Of a stretch of DNA of 64,000 bases, positions 12,005 through 24,576 are shown piece after piece. The stretch is taken from contig OX328127.1 in NCBI GenBank assembly GCA_946811695.1, positions 43,627,396 through 43,691,395 of the forward strand. Reading direction: 5' to 3'. A program made the translations under genes and the position numbers. Position 1 is the stretch's first letter. The number at the start of each line of letters is the position of its first letter. A model generated the notes under the pieces. It ran no database searches. It worked only from the letters and a program-made list of their open reading frames with translations, and was not told where the DNA came from. The stretch is from Gonocerus acuteangulatus. Taxonomy: Eukaryota > Arthropoda > Insecta > Hemiptera > Coreidae.

Positions 12005-13325
12005 ATGGCTCTAAACCAGAAAGAGATTTTTGAAATGTTGATGGCTTCTGATGGCGAGTCGGGTGGATTGCGTTCTTCTTCATCAGATGACGATTTAATG
12101 GAAGACCCCGACGTCCAAGGAACCTCAGGTGCGTTATCTTTAGGAAAGAATTGTATTTCTTCGAGTGAGAGTGAAGATGACTTAGCAGCTCAATCGATAA
12201 TTACAAAAAAACGTAACATTGCAAATTCTCGGAAATGGCAAAATAAAAATCTCCAGCCATTGATTTTTTATTTTGATAATAAAAATGCCGGAATAAAAAA
12301 TGTAGATATAAATATTGAAAGCTTTTATAGCTTTTTCAAATTATTTTTTAGTCACAATTTTATTAGTAATATTTGTGTGGCAACAAATAATTATTATAAA
12401 AAGAATTTTGAAGGGGAGTGCCCTAAAATGAAACGTTCCCGGCCGTTTCCCTATATTGAATATTCTGAAATGAATCTTTTCTTGGCAACAACAATGCTGA
12501 TGTCAGCTGTAAAAAAAAAGAAAGATTTCTGGTTACTGGTCACAGAATAAATTAATTGAGACGCCGATATTCGGAAAATTATTTTCCAGGGATCGGTAGA
12601 AGGATATCTTGTGTATGCTCCATTTTTCAGACATTCCGACAAATATCTCTGACCATTTAGTAAAAATTAGACCCATTGTCGAGCATCTAAGACGTTTATT
12701 TAAAGATACTTTTGGGCCTTACAAGCAATTATGTATCGATGAAAGTTTATTACTTTTGAAAGGTAGGCTTTTTTTCAAACAATATTTACCAGCCAAACGA
12801 AATCGTTTTGGAATAAAAATGTGTGTTCTATGTGATTGTGCAACTGTATATATTCTAGATTTTATTATATACACTGGTTTGTCTACTGATTTGAAAGATC
12901 ATGGTCTAGGGACAACAGGCAACGTGGTTTGCACACTGCTAGAGAGATATGTAAATAAAGGACACCACCTCTATGTTGATAACTGGTACTCCAGTCCAGA
13001 TCTTTTCCTCTGGCTCTCAAACCATTCCACAAATGCTACAGGCACAGTAAAAACAAAAATGAAAAATATGCCAAAGCTCACTGAAAAATTGAAAACAGGC
13101 GAATGCACCTTTAGGACCTCGGACAGGAAACTTTTGTCATTGAAGTGGAGGGACAAGAAGGATGTCTACATGTTATCCACTGCTCACAGAATTGAAATGT
13201 TCGACACTGGGAAAACGAATTACAAAACAGGGAAACGAGTTATAAAGCCCAGTATCGTAATTGACTACATCAAACATATGGGGCAGGTGGACAAGTCTGA
13301 CATGGTCATATCTACCGTAGAATGA
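12005..13325 (+). pseudogene. piggyBac transposase, frameshifted and truncated
   Basis: A DDE/D transposase that would cut and paste the surrounding element at TTAA sites. The first part (12005 to about 12510) has the acidic serine-rich start and the conserved region ending in a run of lysines. At the A9 run near 12511 the frame shifts by one; reading on in the other frame gives YWSQNKLIETPIFGK, typical of the family. A TAG near 12598 interrupts that frame before MLHFSD. The rest (to 13325) holds the catalytic-region motifs CIDESLLLLKG, LYVDNWYSSP and VDKSDM, so the aspartate positions are still visible. It ends soon after VDKSDM, and the C-terminal third, including the cysteine-rich domain, is absent. 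At least three lesions make it inactive. The sequence beyond the stop is ATTCA-rich low-complexity DNA. Confidence 0.9.
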
Positions 13326-13684
13326 ATCACTTGAATAAATAGTTTTCATTAAAATTAAGAAAAAGTTTATTGATTTAGTCATTTTTAATAGAAAGGATCG
13401 TTGAAATAAATCACTTGTAGTTAACAAATAAATTTCAGTCAAATAAATCAATTTCATTCAAAAAAATTATTTCATTCGAATCAAAAACTTTTATTCAGTA
13501 ACAATTTTCAGTCAATAAATCATTTTCATTCAATAATGAACAAAACAAATTACGATATTCATTGAATGACTTAATAATGAATGCAACATTTTTCAGCATG
13601 AAATTACAGATTTATTCATTATTCTGAACGATTTTAGCTCAACGCGGTTTACAAGGAACAGTTTAACTGTGTATTTAAAAAAAG
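13326..13684. repeat. Low-complexity TTCATT/AATAAA-rich spacer
   Basis: Irregular repeats of TTCATTCAATAA-like words inside the piggyBac element, between the truncated transposase and the family B insertion. The missing transposase C-terminus may have been replaced by this DNA. Confidence 0.5.
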
Positions 13685-14733
13685 AAAAAAAAAAGTCCGT
13701 CACGCAGGAGCTGCATAACTAAGCACTTTCCTCAGAATTTGGGTAGTGTAGACTGCTTTCCAGAACAATTTGCTTAAAATATCCTACATAAATAAAATAA
13801 AAACATGAATAGTTCTCTTTTAATTTTGTAATGAGTAACTGATAAATTATTAATTTGCTTCCAGAGTTATGTTTACACATAGTACCTACTGCACTACGTA
13901 ATAAATACAAAAAAACCTCATATTATCGTATTTTGATCTAACGCAGGAACCGGATACAGTCCCTGTAGCGCTCCTTGCGGCGCCTTTGTGAACCTATGTC
14001 TGGCTGCCTTTTCTATTGAAATATATTACAAAGTAAACCCCCCTTTCCGATTGACCGATTCAGCTCATTTTTACAACACTTCTTTCTCATGAGTTACCCA
14101 CGACGTATACCGCGTTTCGTTACAATAAAGCAGAAATTACGACCAGTATGAGTATATTAGTAATTTGGGTCCGGAGTAAACCCCCCCTCCTAAAGAACCG
14201 ATTTAGTTTATTTTTACAACACATATTTACCTGTAGATTACCACTACGAATACCGAGTTTCGTCGAAATATACCAAAAATCACGGTTGGTAGTGGCGAAT
14301 AGGTATTGTGGGTCTGGAGTAAACCCCCCCTCCTAATGAACCGATTTAGTTTATTTTTACAACACATATTTACCTGTAGATTACCACTATGAATACCGAG
14401 TTTTGTCGAAATATACCAAAAATCACGGCAGGTAGTGGCGAATTGGTATTGTCGGTCCGGAGTAAACCCCCCCTCCTTATGAACCGATTTAGTTCATTTT
14501 TATATCTCACTTTTCTCTCTATATTACTACTATGAATACCAAGTTTCGTTGAAATATAACAAATATTACGGCTGAAATGGTAAAATTAGTGTTTTGGGTT
14601 CGGGGTAAACCCCCCCCTTCCGGTGGACCGATTTTGGTGGTTAACGAACTCGTTAAATCGTTTGCTAATTGAATGTTATATACGAAGTTTCGTGACGAAA
14701 AAACAAAAACTCTGGCCGCTATCGTGTTAACAG

Positions 14734-14815
<82 letters not shown>

Positions 14816-14937
14816 TTTAACGGGGGTCATTTTCGCTGTCTACTAGGTAGGTCGATAAAGATTTGAAGAAATTTTTCAAAAATTCCATCATGAGTCCAAC
14901 CTCAATAGCTACTTTCCTTCGGAGGAAAGTGCTAAAA
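13685..14937 (+). mobile_element. Family B element, copy 1
   Basis: The head is AAAAAGTCCGTCACGCAGGA followed by TAAGCACTTTCCTC. The body is about five tandem units of about 144 bp, each with GTAAACCCCCCC and ACCGATTTAGTT. A unique GGTTAACGAACTCGTT block, a (CA)n(TA)n tract (14732-14811), ATTTTAACGGGGGTCATTTT and the hairpin CTTTCCTTCGGAGGAAAG before TGCTAAAA complete it. The box AGCACTTTCCTC near the start is the inverse of GAGGAAAGTGCT at the end. No protein is encoded. Confidence 0.85.
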
Positions 14938-16142
14938 GATTATTCACGCGTAACTACTTAATTTTTTAGTAAAAAAAAAAAGAAAAAAAAATGGTTTATG
15001 TTTTAATTACTGCTTGCTTCTGTTAAACAAAAAAAACTTTCACCCACTGGTTCAAACCTCAGAAGAAAAATAGTGCTGGAAATCAGTTAATTTAAGAAAT
15101 AGCATTGTCAGAGCATCTAATGAAAGGCAGAGGACAGCGCGAGGGTAGCGCGGCGAGACTGTAAAACAATCCAGTCCAGGGGGTTGAAGGAGGCGAGGGG
15201 TGGTCCGTCCGCCTGGCCTTCAAGGCCACACGATGCTTCAGGCTCGAAAGGGTTAATGGACAGGTTCAACTAACACAACAGTAATTTATACAGAACTATG
15301 TTCTTTTCTATTTTATAAGCGTAACTTTCTTGTTACAAACTATTCTGAACGTAAATATTTATGCTTTATAAATATACAGCAAGTGGACATGTACCATGCC
15401 CGTTATATCTGTTATTGCCCATCATGTCATAGGCCTAACTATGTTCTTTGAGGTCCAGTTCTTCTGTAGCATTGGCGTCATTCTGCGGCCAAAATTTGTT
15501 AATTGATTTACACCATAATAAAACACAATGTTTTTATCTTAAAAAATAGAAACACTGTAACTATTACGTTAAAAAAAAGTATATTAAAGATACATAAAAT
15601 AACTCTTAAAAATGTGAAAATTTCAATATTTGGACAAATTTTGTGCCCTATGCAGGACTGAAAGATATCAACTGATCTAGACCAAATTAAAACCCAATGT
15701 TTCTAGACTCTATTTGAAGACGTTAAAAACTATTATATTACGAAATCATCAAATTCAAAAATTTTAAAAATAGTCGCAAAAAGGAAGATTTTTCATATTT
15801 TGTAAAATTTCAAAGCGTATGCGCGAACGGAAGATATCAACCGATTTTGATCATTTTTGTTTCCCTTTATTTCTCTATATAATTCGCAACTTTCCCGCAC
15901 TATTACAACTTCGAAATAAAAAAAAATGAGTTTTTTCGGCCCACCCTATTGTGTATATTATGTGGGACTATCAGTTGAAATGCTTGGGGGCAACAAGATT
16001 AAGTAGAATACTGAGCTTTTAGTCGTATTTTTGTAGCATTTGCATCATAGACTGATAGTTCCACAAAAAATCCAAAGTATAGCAGCTACACTTGCTTTGT
16101 TAAAAATGTTGCTTGGCACTATTTTGCTCCGACCCCTTCAAT

Positions 16143-16925
16143 TATACTATAGAATTTATAATCATATAGAGTTACGTTAATACATATTTACAGTTCCATG
16201 AAAATTAATAACACTCTATTACAAATCGAATCATGCAATTAATGAGAATAGCTAACAGTCCAACTCACAGTGAAAGATCGAAAATCAATAATGCTAATAA
16301 AATATTTGTTTTCGTGATGTTTCGTCGTATCCAAACATTAACAAAATTTATAAAATTTGGTTTTGATTCATGAACATTTCAAGTTATTCCATATTTTTGG
16401 AGTATCGAAAACAAAACTTTTTTCACATCTTTCTCAAAAATGCTTCATGATATCACCTTCAAAGCTGCTTCGAATGATTTAAAAACAATTGTAATCGTAA
16501 GCATTTTTTTTCAAAACCATAAAAAAGTTGATGAGAATCAGGACTTCACTTAACCTTTTAGACTTCCCAATAAAATTAATCTGAAAACACTCATTCATTT
16601 TAATCGTGAGGATTTGCTATTATTCAACTGCGCCCTTATTTTCGACCCGCATTACAAGCAAGCTATGGGGGTTCTTGCCTCCATAATTCGCTTGTGTGTT
16701 AAATGTTATGACCAAAGGCCGGATTTTGTGCAACAAAAATTTTAAAAGCGTGCAATAAAGAGTAGCCAAACCTGCAAAAACGCACAATAACATTAGCCAT
16801 ACGTGCATTAAGAATAAAATGTACTGAAAAACGTGCAATTCAAGCTTCTACTGTGTGAAGAGGTGAAATGTTATTTAAAGTCAAATGTTCTTATTGCGTA
16901 TTTTAAATCTACGAGTCATGAGGAA
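16143..16925. other. Gene-free AT-rich stretch
   Basis: Lies between the long-TIR element and the second family B copy. No gene, RNA or repeat was recognised. Confidence 0.5.
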
Positions 16926-17998
16926 GAAAAAAGTCCGTCACGCAGGAGCTGCATAACTAAGCACTTTCCTCAGAATTTGGGTAGTGTAGACTGCTTTCCA
17001 GAACAATTTGCTTAAAATATCCTACATAAATAAAATAAAAACATGAATAGTTCTCTTTTAAATTTGTAATGAGTAACTGATCAATTATTAATTTGCTTCG
17101 AGAGTTATATTTACACATGGTACCTACTACACTACGTAATAAATACAAAAATCCTCATATTATCGTATTTTGATCTAACGCAGGAACAGGATACAGTCAC
17201 TCTAGTGGTAGAAAGCGCTCCTTGCGGCGGCTTTGTGAACCTACGTCTGCCGGCTTTTCTATTCAAATATATTACAAATTAAACCCCCGCTTTCCGATTG
17301 ACCGATTCAGCTCATTTTTACAACACTTCTTTCTCATGAGTTACCCACGACGTATACCGCGTTTCGTTACAATACAGCAGAAATTACGACCGGTATGAGT
17401 ATATTAGGAATTTGGGTCCGGAGTAAACCCCCCCCTTCTAATGAACCGATTTATTTTATTTTTACAACACATATTTACCTGTGGATTAGCACTACGAATA
17501 CAGAGTTTCGTCGAAATATACCAAAAATCACGGCTGGTAGTGGCGAATTGGTATTGTGGGTCCGGAGTAAACCCCCCCTTCTAATGAACCGATTTAGTTC
17601 ATTTTTATATCTCACTTTTCTCTCTATATTACCACTACGAATACCAAGTTTCGTTGAAATATAACAAATATTACGGCTGACATAGTCAAATAAGTGTTTT
17701 GGGTTCGTGGTAAACCCCACCTTCCGGTGGACCAACTTTAGTGGTTAACGAACTCGTTCAATCGTTTGCTAATTGAATGCTATATACCAAGTTTCGTGAC
17801 GAAAAAACAAAAACTCTGGCCGCTATCGTGTTAACAGACATATATATATATATATATATATAGATATATATAAATTTTAACGGGGGTCATTTTCGGTGTC
17901 TACTAGGTAGGATCGATAAAGATTTGAAGAAATTTTTCAAAAATTCCGTCATGAGTCCAACCTCAATAGCTACTTTCCTTCGGAGGAAAGTGCTAAAA
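16926..17998 (+). mobile_element. Family B element, copy 2
   Basis: Same architecture as the copy at 13.7 kb but with about four body units (C-rich boxes near 17280, 17424, 17568 and 17712) and a shorter (TA)n at 17840-17872. Head and 3' hairpin are intact. It is highly similar to copy 1, so the two are fairly recent relatives. Confidence 0.85.
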
Positions 17999-19000
17999 GT
18001 CAACGACACCATAGGTCAGAACAGTGGATTAATCCATCGTGATTTATAATGTTTATTCATTTATTTCTATAGTCAATCGAAAAACAGTTGAAGAAGTCTT
18101 AATGAATAAATAACTTTAATAATGGCTGACTAGATGTCCGTAACCATTATATTATAGTAAATAAACGCATATTTATGAGAACCAAACATTGCTCCATTGT
18201 TCCTTGCTGTAGTGAAAGGGTTAATGAAGTGTTCCGTCGATGAGGTGCTTGTAGTCCTACCTGTGTTATCCGAATTAAGAGGGCGTAGTGACAAACAGTC
18301 CGCCAATTCAGGTCCCCTCATTATTTACGCTAGCGGACATGACAAGAGCGGGGACCAATGGATCGAAAGCGAGTCTACTTCAAGCCCGCGTATGTGGCTT
18401 TGTCATCAGTCAATATTGTTTTAGCTCTTTGTTTTCTGTACAAAACCACGCCACTTTAAATAATCCGCATGTGGCTACTTTCATTGTCACGTATTTGACA
18501 ATGGAGAATATAACAGTATAATGTAACCGGAAGTTGTTCATTCTACTAAGTTTATTAGTTCTTGCATATTGTTCAGTTTAACGAGAAACTTATTCTAAAC
18601 GCTTAAAGTTTTTGTAGTGTTCTATTTATTTATTTTGTTTACTTAATTACTTTTCCGCAACTTATGCGATTAGCTTATACGACAGTGCTGTGATCCATGA
18701 CAGGAGCAGCGTTAAGATTTAATAATTAATGTTTCAAGACATTATACAGAAATTTACAGTTCTACAGTGTTGTTACACATATCTATGTTAATATACTCCA
18801 TATTTTTTGTATATTATTGAAAATGTATTTTTATAGAAGTTAATAATTTCCAAGTGAGGGACTTTTCTTTTTATTATGAAAAGAGTAATATTTCAATGGG
18901 TTCTTGGTTTAAAAAACAAAAACAAAACAAAAAAAAAAAAAAAAAAAATGGGATGGTCCTTACAGGGCTTTTGAGGTCGCTGATTACGACGAGCGGGTTG
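17999..19000. other. Gene-free stretch before the hAT element
   Basis: Unassigned DNA. From about 18945 to 19008 it belongs to the repeat into which the hAT element inserted; the matching uninterrupted copy lies at 31.38-31.53 kb on the minus strand. An A-rich tract is at about 18930-18948. Confidence 0.5.
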
Positions 19001-19528
19001 GTCATCACTAGGGACCGTATTTTAAGGATAAAATAAGCATCTAATTAGGTTTTTGCAACAGGCATTTTAGGTATTTTTAGGTTTTTGTTTAAAAAATCGA
19101 TTTTAGTTTTTTTTAGGTGATAAAAATGTTCTAATAGGTTCGAAAATAGGTTCAATATATTATAATTAATCATCAATAATTTTTATTAATTTATCATTGA
19201 TAAATTAATATGTATATTTTGATCATAGACAAATAAAAATAAACAACAAATAACATTATTTTATAGAATAGTGCCTATATTGAGAAGGGGAAAAAATATG
19301 AGGAAATAAAAATAAAATATGAGTTATTTTCAAAGAAGAGAGTAAGCAGTCCAAATATTCAACTTAAATCTATATAAATGAAAAAATAAATTTTATTATT
19401 AAAGCAATGTCAAGAAAGAGAAAAAAAAATTAAATTATGAAATAAAATATACGTTAATCAAAAAATAACATAAAATATGTTAAAAACAAAATAATGAAAT
19501 CGTGGAAAATATGATGCTAAAATAGGTA

Positions 19529-19825
19529 TTACCCCTTGTAACAGTAAATTACCATATAGGTTCCCAGATTTTCTACAGTGAAATATTTCCGGTTGTCTCT
19601 GAGAACAGACTTAAAAGCAGAGAAAGATCTTTCTACGTCACAAGACGTGATCGGGGCGTATTTCATTGCCGGGACTGCTGATGGTCCCCAAGGCAATGCG
19701 TCGTCAATGGAACATTGCTGACCGGAGAGTACAGAGGATACATTTCTCATTTTATCAAAACCAGGATTTCTCTTTAGAATTTTGCTCAATTTGGAGTTTA
19801 GAGCTTCCCCTATCGGACCAGGAAT
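19529..19825 (-). pseudogene. hAT transposase C-terminal exon (dimerisation domain)
   Basis: The translated exon ends with SCDVERSFSAFKSVLRDNRK and then YFTVENLGTYMVIYC. This is the conserved C-terminal hAT dimerisation region as seen in the large group of insect hAT-like genes. A minus-strand splice acceptor CCTAG precedes ATTCCTGGTCCG at 19825, and the exon opens in phase 0 with IPGPIGEALNSKL. The upstream partner exon ends at 29278, also in phase 0. Together they give a continuous C-terminal portion, possibly lacking a few residues. It is non-functional as a transposase because the N-terminal zinc-finger and most catalytic regions are absent. A host-captured fragment is less likely, since it sits within TIRs and a target duplication. 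Confidence 0.8.
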
Positions 19826-19829
19826 CTAG

Positions 19830-20699
19830 GCGCACGGTAGTGCGCCAGGCCAAGTTCCGGCCTAAGCATACTGTGTGTATATTACAGGAGGTCTTAGAGC
19901 CGATTTTTACTCTCTCATAACTTTCAACCAGGTAAAGATAAAGTTATGAAATTTTACAGAGGTATTATACTACTAGACATGAGTAAAACTGGAAATTTTC
20001 ATAATTCTACATCGAATCGTTTCTGAGATATAAGCGATCGAAAATCGGGATTTATAGGACTCACTCAGTCACTCACTCACTGACTCATCAAAATTATTAG
20101 GCACTTCCCATGATGCTAGAGACTTGAAATTTTGCAGGATGATAGATATTAAGGTGTTATTTAAGGAAAAAATCGAAAAATCCTGAAAAGTTGTGTTTGA
20201 CGCTGCTTCGTAAGCCCATCGTTTCGTCCGAAACCCGTGACGTGGGGTATCAAATGAATCGTCTCGGTATGAAGAACCTATATTTGATGTTTTAAGAAAC
20301 ATTTAGGCGCATATAGGCTTGGTAAAAATCGTACACCAGCTGTCTGTCTGTATGTTTGTCCCTTATATAAATCCGAACCGTTTGATCGATTTTGACCAAA
20401 CTTGGGACACAGATGGGTCTTAATGCGGGGAGTATCATAGGCTAGTTCAATATCGTCTATCAGCTGTTTGCCTAACTGTTTATTCCTTATACAAATCCAC
20501 ACGATTTGACCGATTTCGACCAAACATGGTACACAGGTAGGTCTTTATCCGGGTAGTGTCAAAGGCTAGGCCGCAATCCTCTATCAGCTGTCTGTCTCCA
20601 TGTTTGTTCCTTACACAAATTCACACCGTTTGACCGATTTTGACCAAACTTGGCACACAGGTAGGTCTTGGTCCGGGGAATGCACTAGGATAGGTAAAA
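19830..20699. repeat. Helitron-type repeat units inside the hAT element
   Basis: Three or more units of about 115-120 bases carry CTGTCTGTATGTTTGT, GACCGATTTTGACCAAACTT and CACAGGTAGGTCTT, from about 20330 to 20699. A different repeat precedes them (ACTCACTCAGTCACTCACTC near 20064, and GCTAGAGACTTGAAATTTTG). The hairpin GGCGCACGGTAGTGCGCC is at about 19829-19846. No complete termini were found. Confidence 0.6.
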
Positions 20700-20811
20700 A
20701 AAAAAGTCCGTCTCGCAGGACTGCATCATCTTAGCGCGGTTCCGTTCATATCCCTAGTCTAATTTGGAAAGATTAAAATAGAAGCAGTTATTATTTTGGT
20801 TCCACCAGTCT

Positions 20812-20872
20812 TTTTTTTTAAATTAATTATTATGATGGCGTGTCAACCCTTAAGGTCACTAACGCCATTCCT
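20812..20872 (-). mobile_element. SINE 3'-tail remnant
   Basis: Read on the minus strand it gives GGCGTTAGTGACC, a short spacer and TTGACACGCCATC, followed by A/T-rich sequence. This is a diverged version of the tail shared by the SINEs in this window. No SINE head is present, so it is a 5'-truncated copy. Confidence 0.5.
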
Positions 20873-21597
20873 GTGAGTAGTAAAGTAAAAACAGACAAAA
20901 AGAACCATTGGAATAAACGAGATCAATTAATTTAAAGCTTTAAGCACTTTTTTCTCCGATTGACATCGCCTAATTAAAACTTTCTTCAGAACCTTTTTTG
21001 TAGAGCATTTAGTAAGCTTCCGAATGGTAATCTTCCGCTTCACAAGATTGTCAACGGTTTTCGAGATACTAACGAAATTATACAAAGTTACCAAAACTTT
21101 TTTTGTCTGTTAATAAAATATTTTATTCTAACCCTTCCTTTACTCTAAACGTAACAAAAATTTCAACATATTAGTGTTGATGAAACTCCAACATGCAGAA
21201 AATGTTTCAACTGTATTCCATAATTCTAAGTACCAAAATCAAAGACAAAGAACCCTCCCTAGGAAGGACGCTAGGCTGTTGAAAAGCTATATATCTTGGA
21301 AATCCATATCTCTAACATTAAATTGTTTTTCTTATTTTTCTTAACCTGTTTTATTTTCAAATACATTATCCAACAATAAGCAATTAAAAAATAACAAGGA
21401 ATAAAAAACAGACAAAAAGAACAGTTCGAATAAGCGAAATCAATTACTTTAAAGTTTTAAGCACTTATTTATCCGATTGACATCGCCTAATCAAAACATT
21501 CATCAGAATCATTTTTGTAGAGCATTTAGTGAGCTTTCTAATGGTCATCTTCCGTTTCCCAAGATTCTCAACCTTTTTCGAGATATTAAGGAAAGCA

Positions 21598-21761
21598 GGG
21601 GTCTCCCGTGGTCTAGTGGCTAGCGCGCTAGATTCATAAGCGGGAGATGGTGGGTTCGATCCCCACCGGCGACAGGAATTTTCTCATCTCAGGGCTCGCT
21701 GAGAAAATTCCTGGCTGCACCCTGGATGTCGGCGCTAATGGCTAAGAATTGTCGATGCGCC

Positions 21762-21831
<70 letters not shown>
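21598..21831 (+). mobile_element. tRNA-derived SINE (family 1, complete)
   Basis: The tRNA-like head carries a perfect pol III A box TGGTCTAGTGG (21609-21619) and B box GGTTCGATCCC (21653-21663). A body of about 90 bases follows, then the tail CTAATGGCTAAG...GCGCCGT and about 69 A residues. A 13-base target duplication ATTAAGGAAAGCA flanks it (21585-21597 and 21832-21844). The corresponding position of family A copy 2 (near 23565-23577) lacks it, so an empty site is visible in the same window. The long pure A tail suggests a young insertion. Confidence 0.95.
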
Positions 21832-21834
<3 letters not shown>

Positions 21835-22652
21835 AAGGAAAGCATACAAAGTTACCAAAACTTTTTATGTATGTTAATAAAATATTTTATTCTAACCCTT
21901 CCTACACTCCAAACGTAACAAAAATTTCAACATATTAGTTTTAATGAATGTAGAACATGCAGAAAATGTTTCAACTGAATCCCATAATTCTAAGTACCAA
22001 AATCAAAGAGAAAAAGAACAGTTCGAATAAGCGAAATCAATTACTTTGAAGTTTTAAGCTCTTATTTCTCCGATTGACATCGCCTAATCAAAACTTTCAT
22101 TAGAACCTTTTTTTAGAGCATTTAATAAGCTTTCTAATGGTATTCTTCCGTTTACCAAGATTCTCAACCTTTTTCGAGATATTAATGAAAGTAAACAAAG
22201 TTACTAAAACTTTTTATGTCTGTTAATAAAATATTTTATTCTAACCCTTCCTTAACTCCAAACGTAACCAAAATTTCAACATATTAGTTTTGATGAAAGT
22301 AGAACATGCAGAAAATGTTTCAACTGAATCCCATGATTCTAAGTACCCAAACCAAAAACGGTATTCAAAAAATATTTTTCCAATTTTCTCGAAAACGGTT
22401 AAAGCTATCGCCTTGAAAATGGTTTCATTCGTTTTCCTAGCCCACGAATCATATAAAACGAGTACTTAGAAGCTTATGAACTCAAAAACGTAAGCGTTAC
22501 GATTTTTTTTGCGCGAATTTCGCCCCAAACGCCATCTTACAGTAGGCGGATTTTGCTGGTTAACGAACTTGACCTTTTAAATTGGACGAAGGATTTTTGT
22601 ACCAAATTTCACCAAAATCGGACCATTCGTCTTCTATCTAGAGAGCGAACAG

Positions 22653-22733
<81 letters not shown>

Positions 22734-22895
22734 TATACATATATATATATATATGCAAATTTGAACCACCGTTATTTTCGGTCTCTAGGGGTTCTGAAAC
22801 GCGAAATTTTCTAGTCGGCACTTCCGGTTTGTTTCATTGTATCAACCCTATAAGCGGGGTTCCTCCCTATGGGGGAGGGAGGAACCGCGCTAAAA

Positions 22896-23012
22896 GGACA
22901 TTCAGCTGTCTGTCTGCATGTTCGTTCCTTACACAAATTCACACCGTTTGGCCTATTTTGACCAAACTTGGGACACAGGTGGGTCTTGATACGGGGGATG
23001 CACTAGGATAGG
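22896..23012. repeat. Helitron-type unit between two family A copies
   Basis: One unit of about 117 bases (CTGTCTGTCTGCATGTTCGT, then TTTGACCAAACTTGGGACAC, then ATGCACTAGGATAGGT). It closely repeats the unit before 20700 and the one after 24576, so the A element and this unit were duplicated together. Confidence 0.75.
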
Positions 23013-24576
23013 TAAAAAAAAGTCCGATTCGCAGGAACTGCGTCATCTTAGCGCGGTTCCGTTCTTATCTCTAGTGTTTATGAAGGCATAGAATAGAAAC
23101 AGTTATTGCTTTGTTTAGATCGATAGCGAAACAGCTATCCAAATGAAATCTCAAACAAACCAGTCTTGAAAGGTCTTGATTTACCATCTTACCTGTATGG
23201 GTCAGCTATACCATAAGTCGGGCAGAAAGGCCTCCGCTCAGAGGCATTTGGAAAGCCTTGGGATCTCTCTCTTTGAACGCTACATTTCTAACAATAAATT
23301 GATCTTCTTATTTTACTTAATCTGTTTTATTGTCAAATACATTATCTGACTATAAGCAATTTAAAAATAACAAGGAATAAAAAACAGACAAAAAGAACAC
23401 TTCGAATAAGCGAAATCAATTACTTTAAAGTTTTAAGCACTTATTTATCCGATTGACATCGCCTAATCAAAACATTCATCAGAATCATTTTTGTAGAGCA
23501 TTTAGTGAGCTTTCTAAGGGTCATCTTCCGTTTCCCAAGATTCTCAACCTTTTTCGAGATATTAAGGAAAGCATACAAAGTTACCAAAACTTTTTATGTA
23601 TGTTAATAAAATATTTTATTCTAACCCTTCCTACACTCCAAACGTAACAAAATTTCAACATATTAGTTTTAATGAATGTAGAACATGCAGAAAATGTTTC
23701 AACTGAATCCCATAATTCTAAGTACCAAAATCAAAGAGAAAAAGAACAGTTCGAATAAGCGAAATCAATTACTTTAAAGTTTTATGCACTTATTTCTCCG
23801 ATTGACATCGCCTAATCAAAACTTTCATTAGAACCATTTTTATAGAGCATTTAGTGAGCTTTCTAATGGTCATCTTCCGTTCCCCAAGATTCTCAACCTT
23901 TTTCGAGATATTAAGGAAAGTATACAAAGTTACCAAAACTTTTCATGTCTGTTCATAAAATATTTTATTCTAACGCTTCCTTAACTCCAAACGTAACATA
24001 ACTTTCAACATATTAGTTTTAATGAAATTAGAACATGCAGATAATGTTTCAACTGAATCCCGTGATTCTAAGTACCCAAACCAAAAACGGAATTCAAAAA
24101 TTATTTTTCCAATTTTCTCGACAACGGGTAAAGCTAACGCCTTGAAAATGGTTTCATTCGTTTTTCTAGCCCAAGAAGCCTATAAAAAGAGTACTTACAA
24201 GCTTATAAACTCAAAAACGTAAGCGTTACGATTTTTTCTGCGCGAATTTCGCCCCAAACGCCATCTTTCAGTGGGCGGATTTTGCTGGTTAACGAACTTG
24301 ACCTTTCAAATTGGACGACAGATTTTTGTACTAAATTTCATCAAAATCGGACCATCAGGGAAGCCAGAAATGAGCGAACAGACAAATATATATATATATA
24401 TATAAATAAATATATACATATATATATATATATATACAAATTTAAACCACCGTTATTTTCGGTCTCTAGGGGTTCTGAAACGCGAAATTTTCTAGTCGGC
24501 ACTTCCGGATTGTTTCATTGTATCAACCCTATAAGCGGGGTTCCTCCCTATGGGGGAGGGAGGAACCGCGCTAAAA
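23013..24576 (+). mobile_element. Family A element, copy 2
   Basis: Head AAAAAAAGTCCGATTCGCAG, two body units (CCGATTGACATCGCC near 23450 and 23798), the GGTTAACGAACTTGACC block, (TA)n at 24385-24438 and the 3' hairpin ending CGCGCTAAAA. It is very similar to copy 1 and lacks the SINE. Copies 1 and 2 are direct tandem duplicates. Confidence 0.85.

Larger units (their letters stand above)
10997..15256 (+). mobile_element. piggyBac element with TTAA target duplication
   Basis: TTAA at 10997-11000 is followed by CCCTTTCGAG, and GGCTCGAAAGGG is followed by TTAA at 15253-15256. These are the typical short inverted ends and target site of the superfamily. Just inside the left end, GACTGTTGGCCACTTTAGTG is directly repeated twice, a likely transposase-binding repeat. 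A broken transposase gene lies inside on the plus strand, and a family B element (about 1.25 kb) is inserted downstream of it. Removing that insertion leaves about 3 kb. Confidence 0.9.
10611..16142. mobile_element. Long-TIR DNA element, hosting a piggyBac element
   Basis: The outer ends are inverted: ATTGAAGGGGTCGG at 10611 and CCGACCCCTTCAAT ending at 16142. The inverted repeat continues to about 10925 on the left and back to about 15705 on the right, with one extra stretch of about 100 bases in the right arm. Both arms contain GGGTGGGCCGAAAAAACTC. With the piggyBac insertion at 10997-15256 removed, only about 1.3 kb remains and no transposase, so this is a non-autonomous element. A target duplication could not be fixed, and the superfamily is not assigned. 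Confidence 0.8.
20700..22895 (+). mobile_element. Family A element, copy 1 (hosts a SINE)
   Basis: The head AAAAAGTCCGTCTCGCAGGA is followed by ATCTTAGCGCGGTTCC. The body has tandem units of about 350 bp, with the marker CCGATTGACATCGCCTAAT near 20957, 21472 and 22073. Next come GCTGGTTAACGAACTTGACC, a (TA)n tract (22657-22755), AATTTGAACCACCG and the hairpin GGTTCCTCCCTATGGGGGAG with GGAGGAACC, ending GCGCTAAAA. A SINE lies in the second unit, and a reversed SINE-tail remnant lies at about 20812-20872. No protein is encoded. Confidence 0.85.

Noticed and set aside
12451..12642. Minus-strand frame opposite the piggyBac transposase
   Set aside because: A shadow of the transposase coding sequence, with a phenylalanine run from the A9 tract.
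13985..14625. CRISPR-like or satellite array
   Set aside because: The 144-bp units are direct tandem repeats without unique spacers, and they sit within a complete family B element.
21598..21671. A genuine tRNA gene
   Set aside because: A and B boxes are perfect, but the acceptor stem has a mismatch, and the sequence continues into a retroposon body with poly(A) and a 13-bp duplication. It is a SINE.
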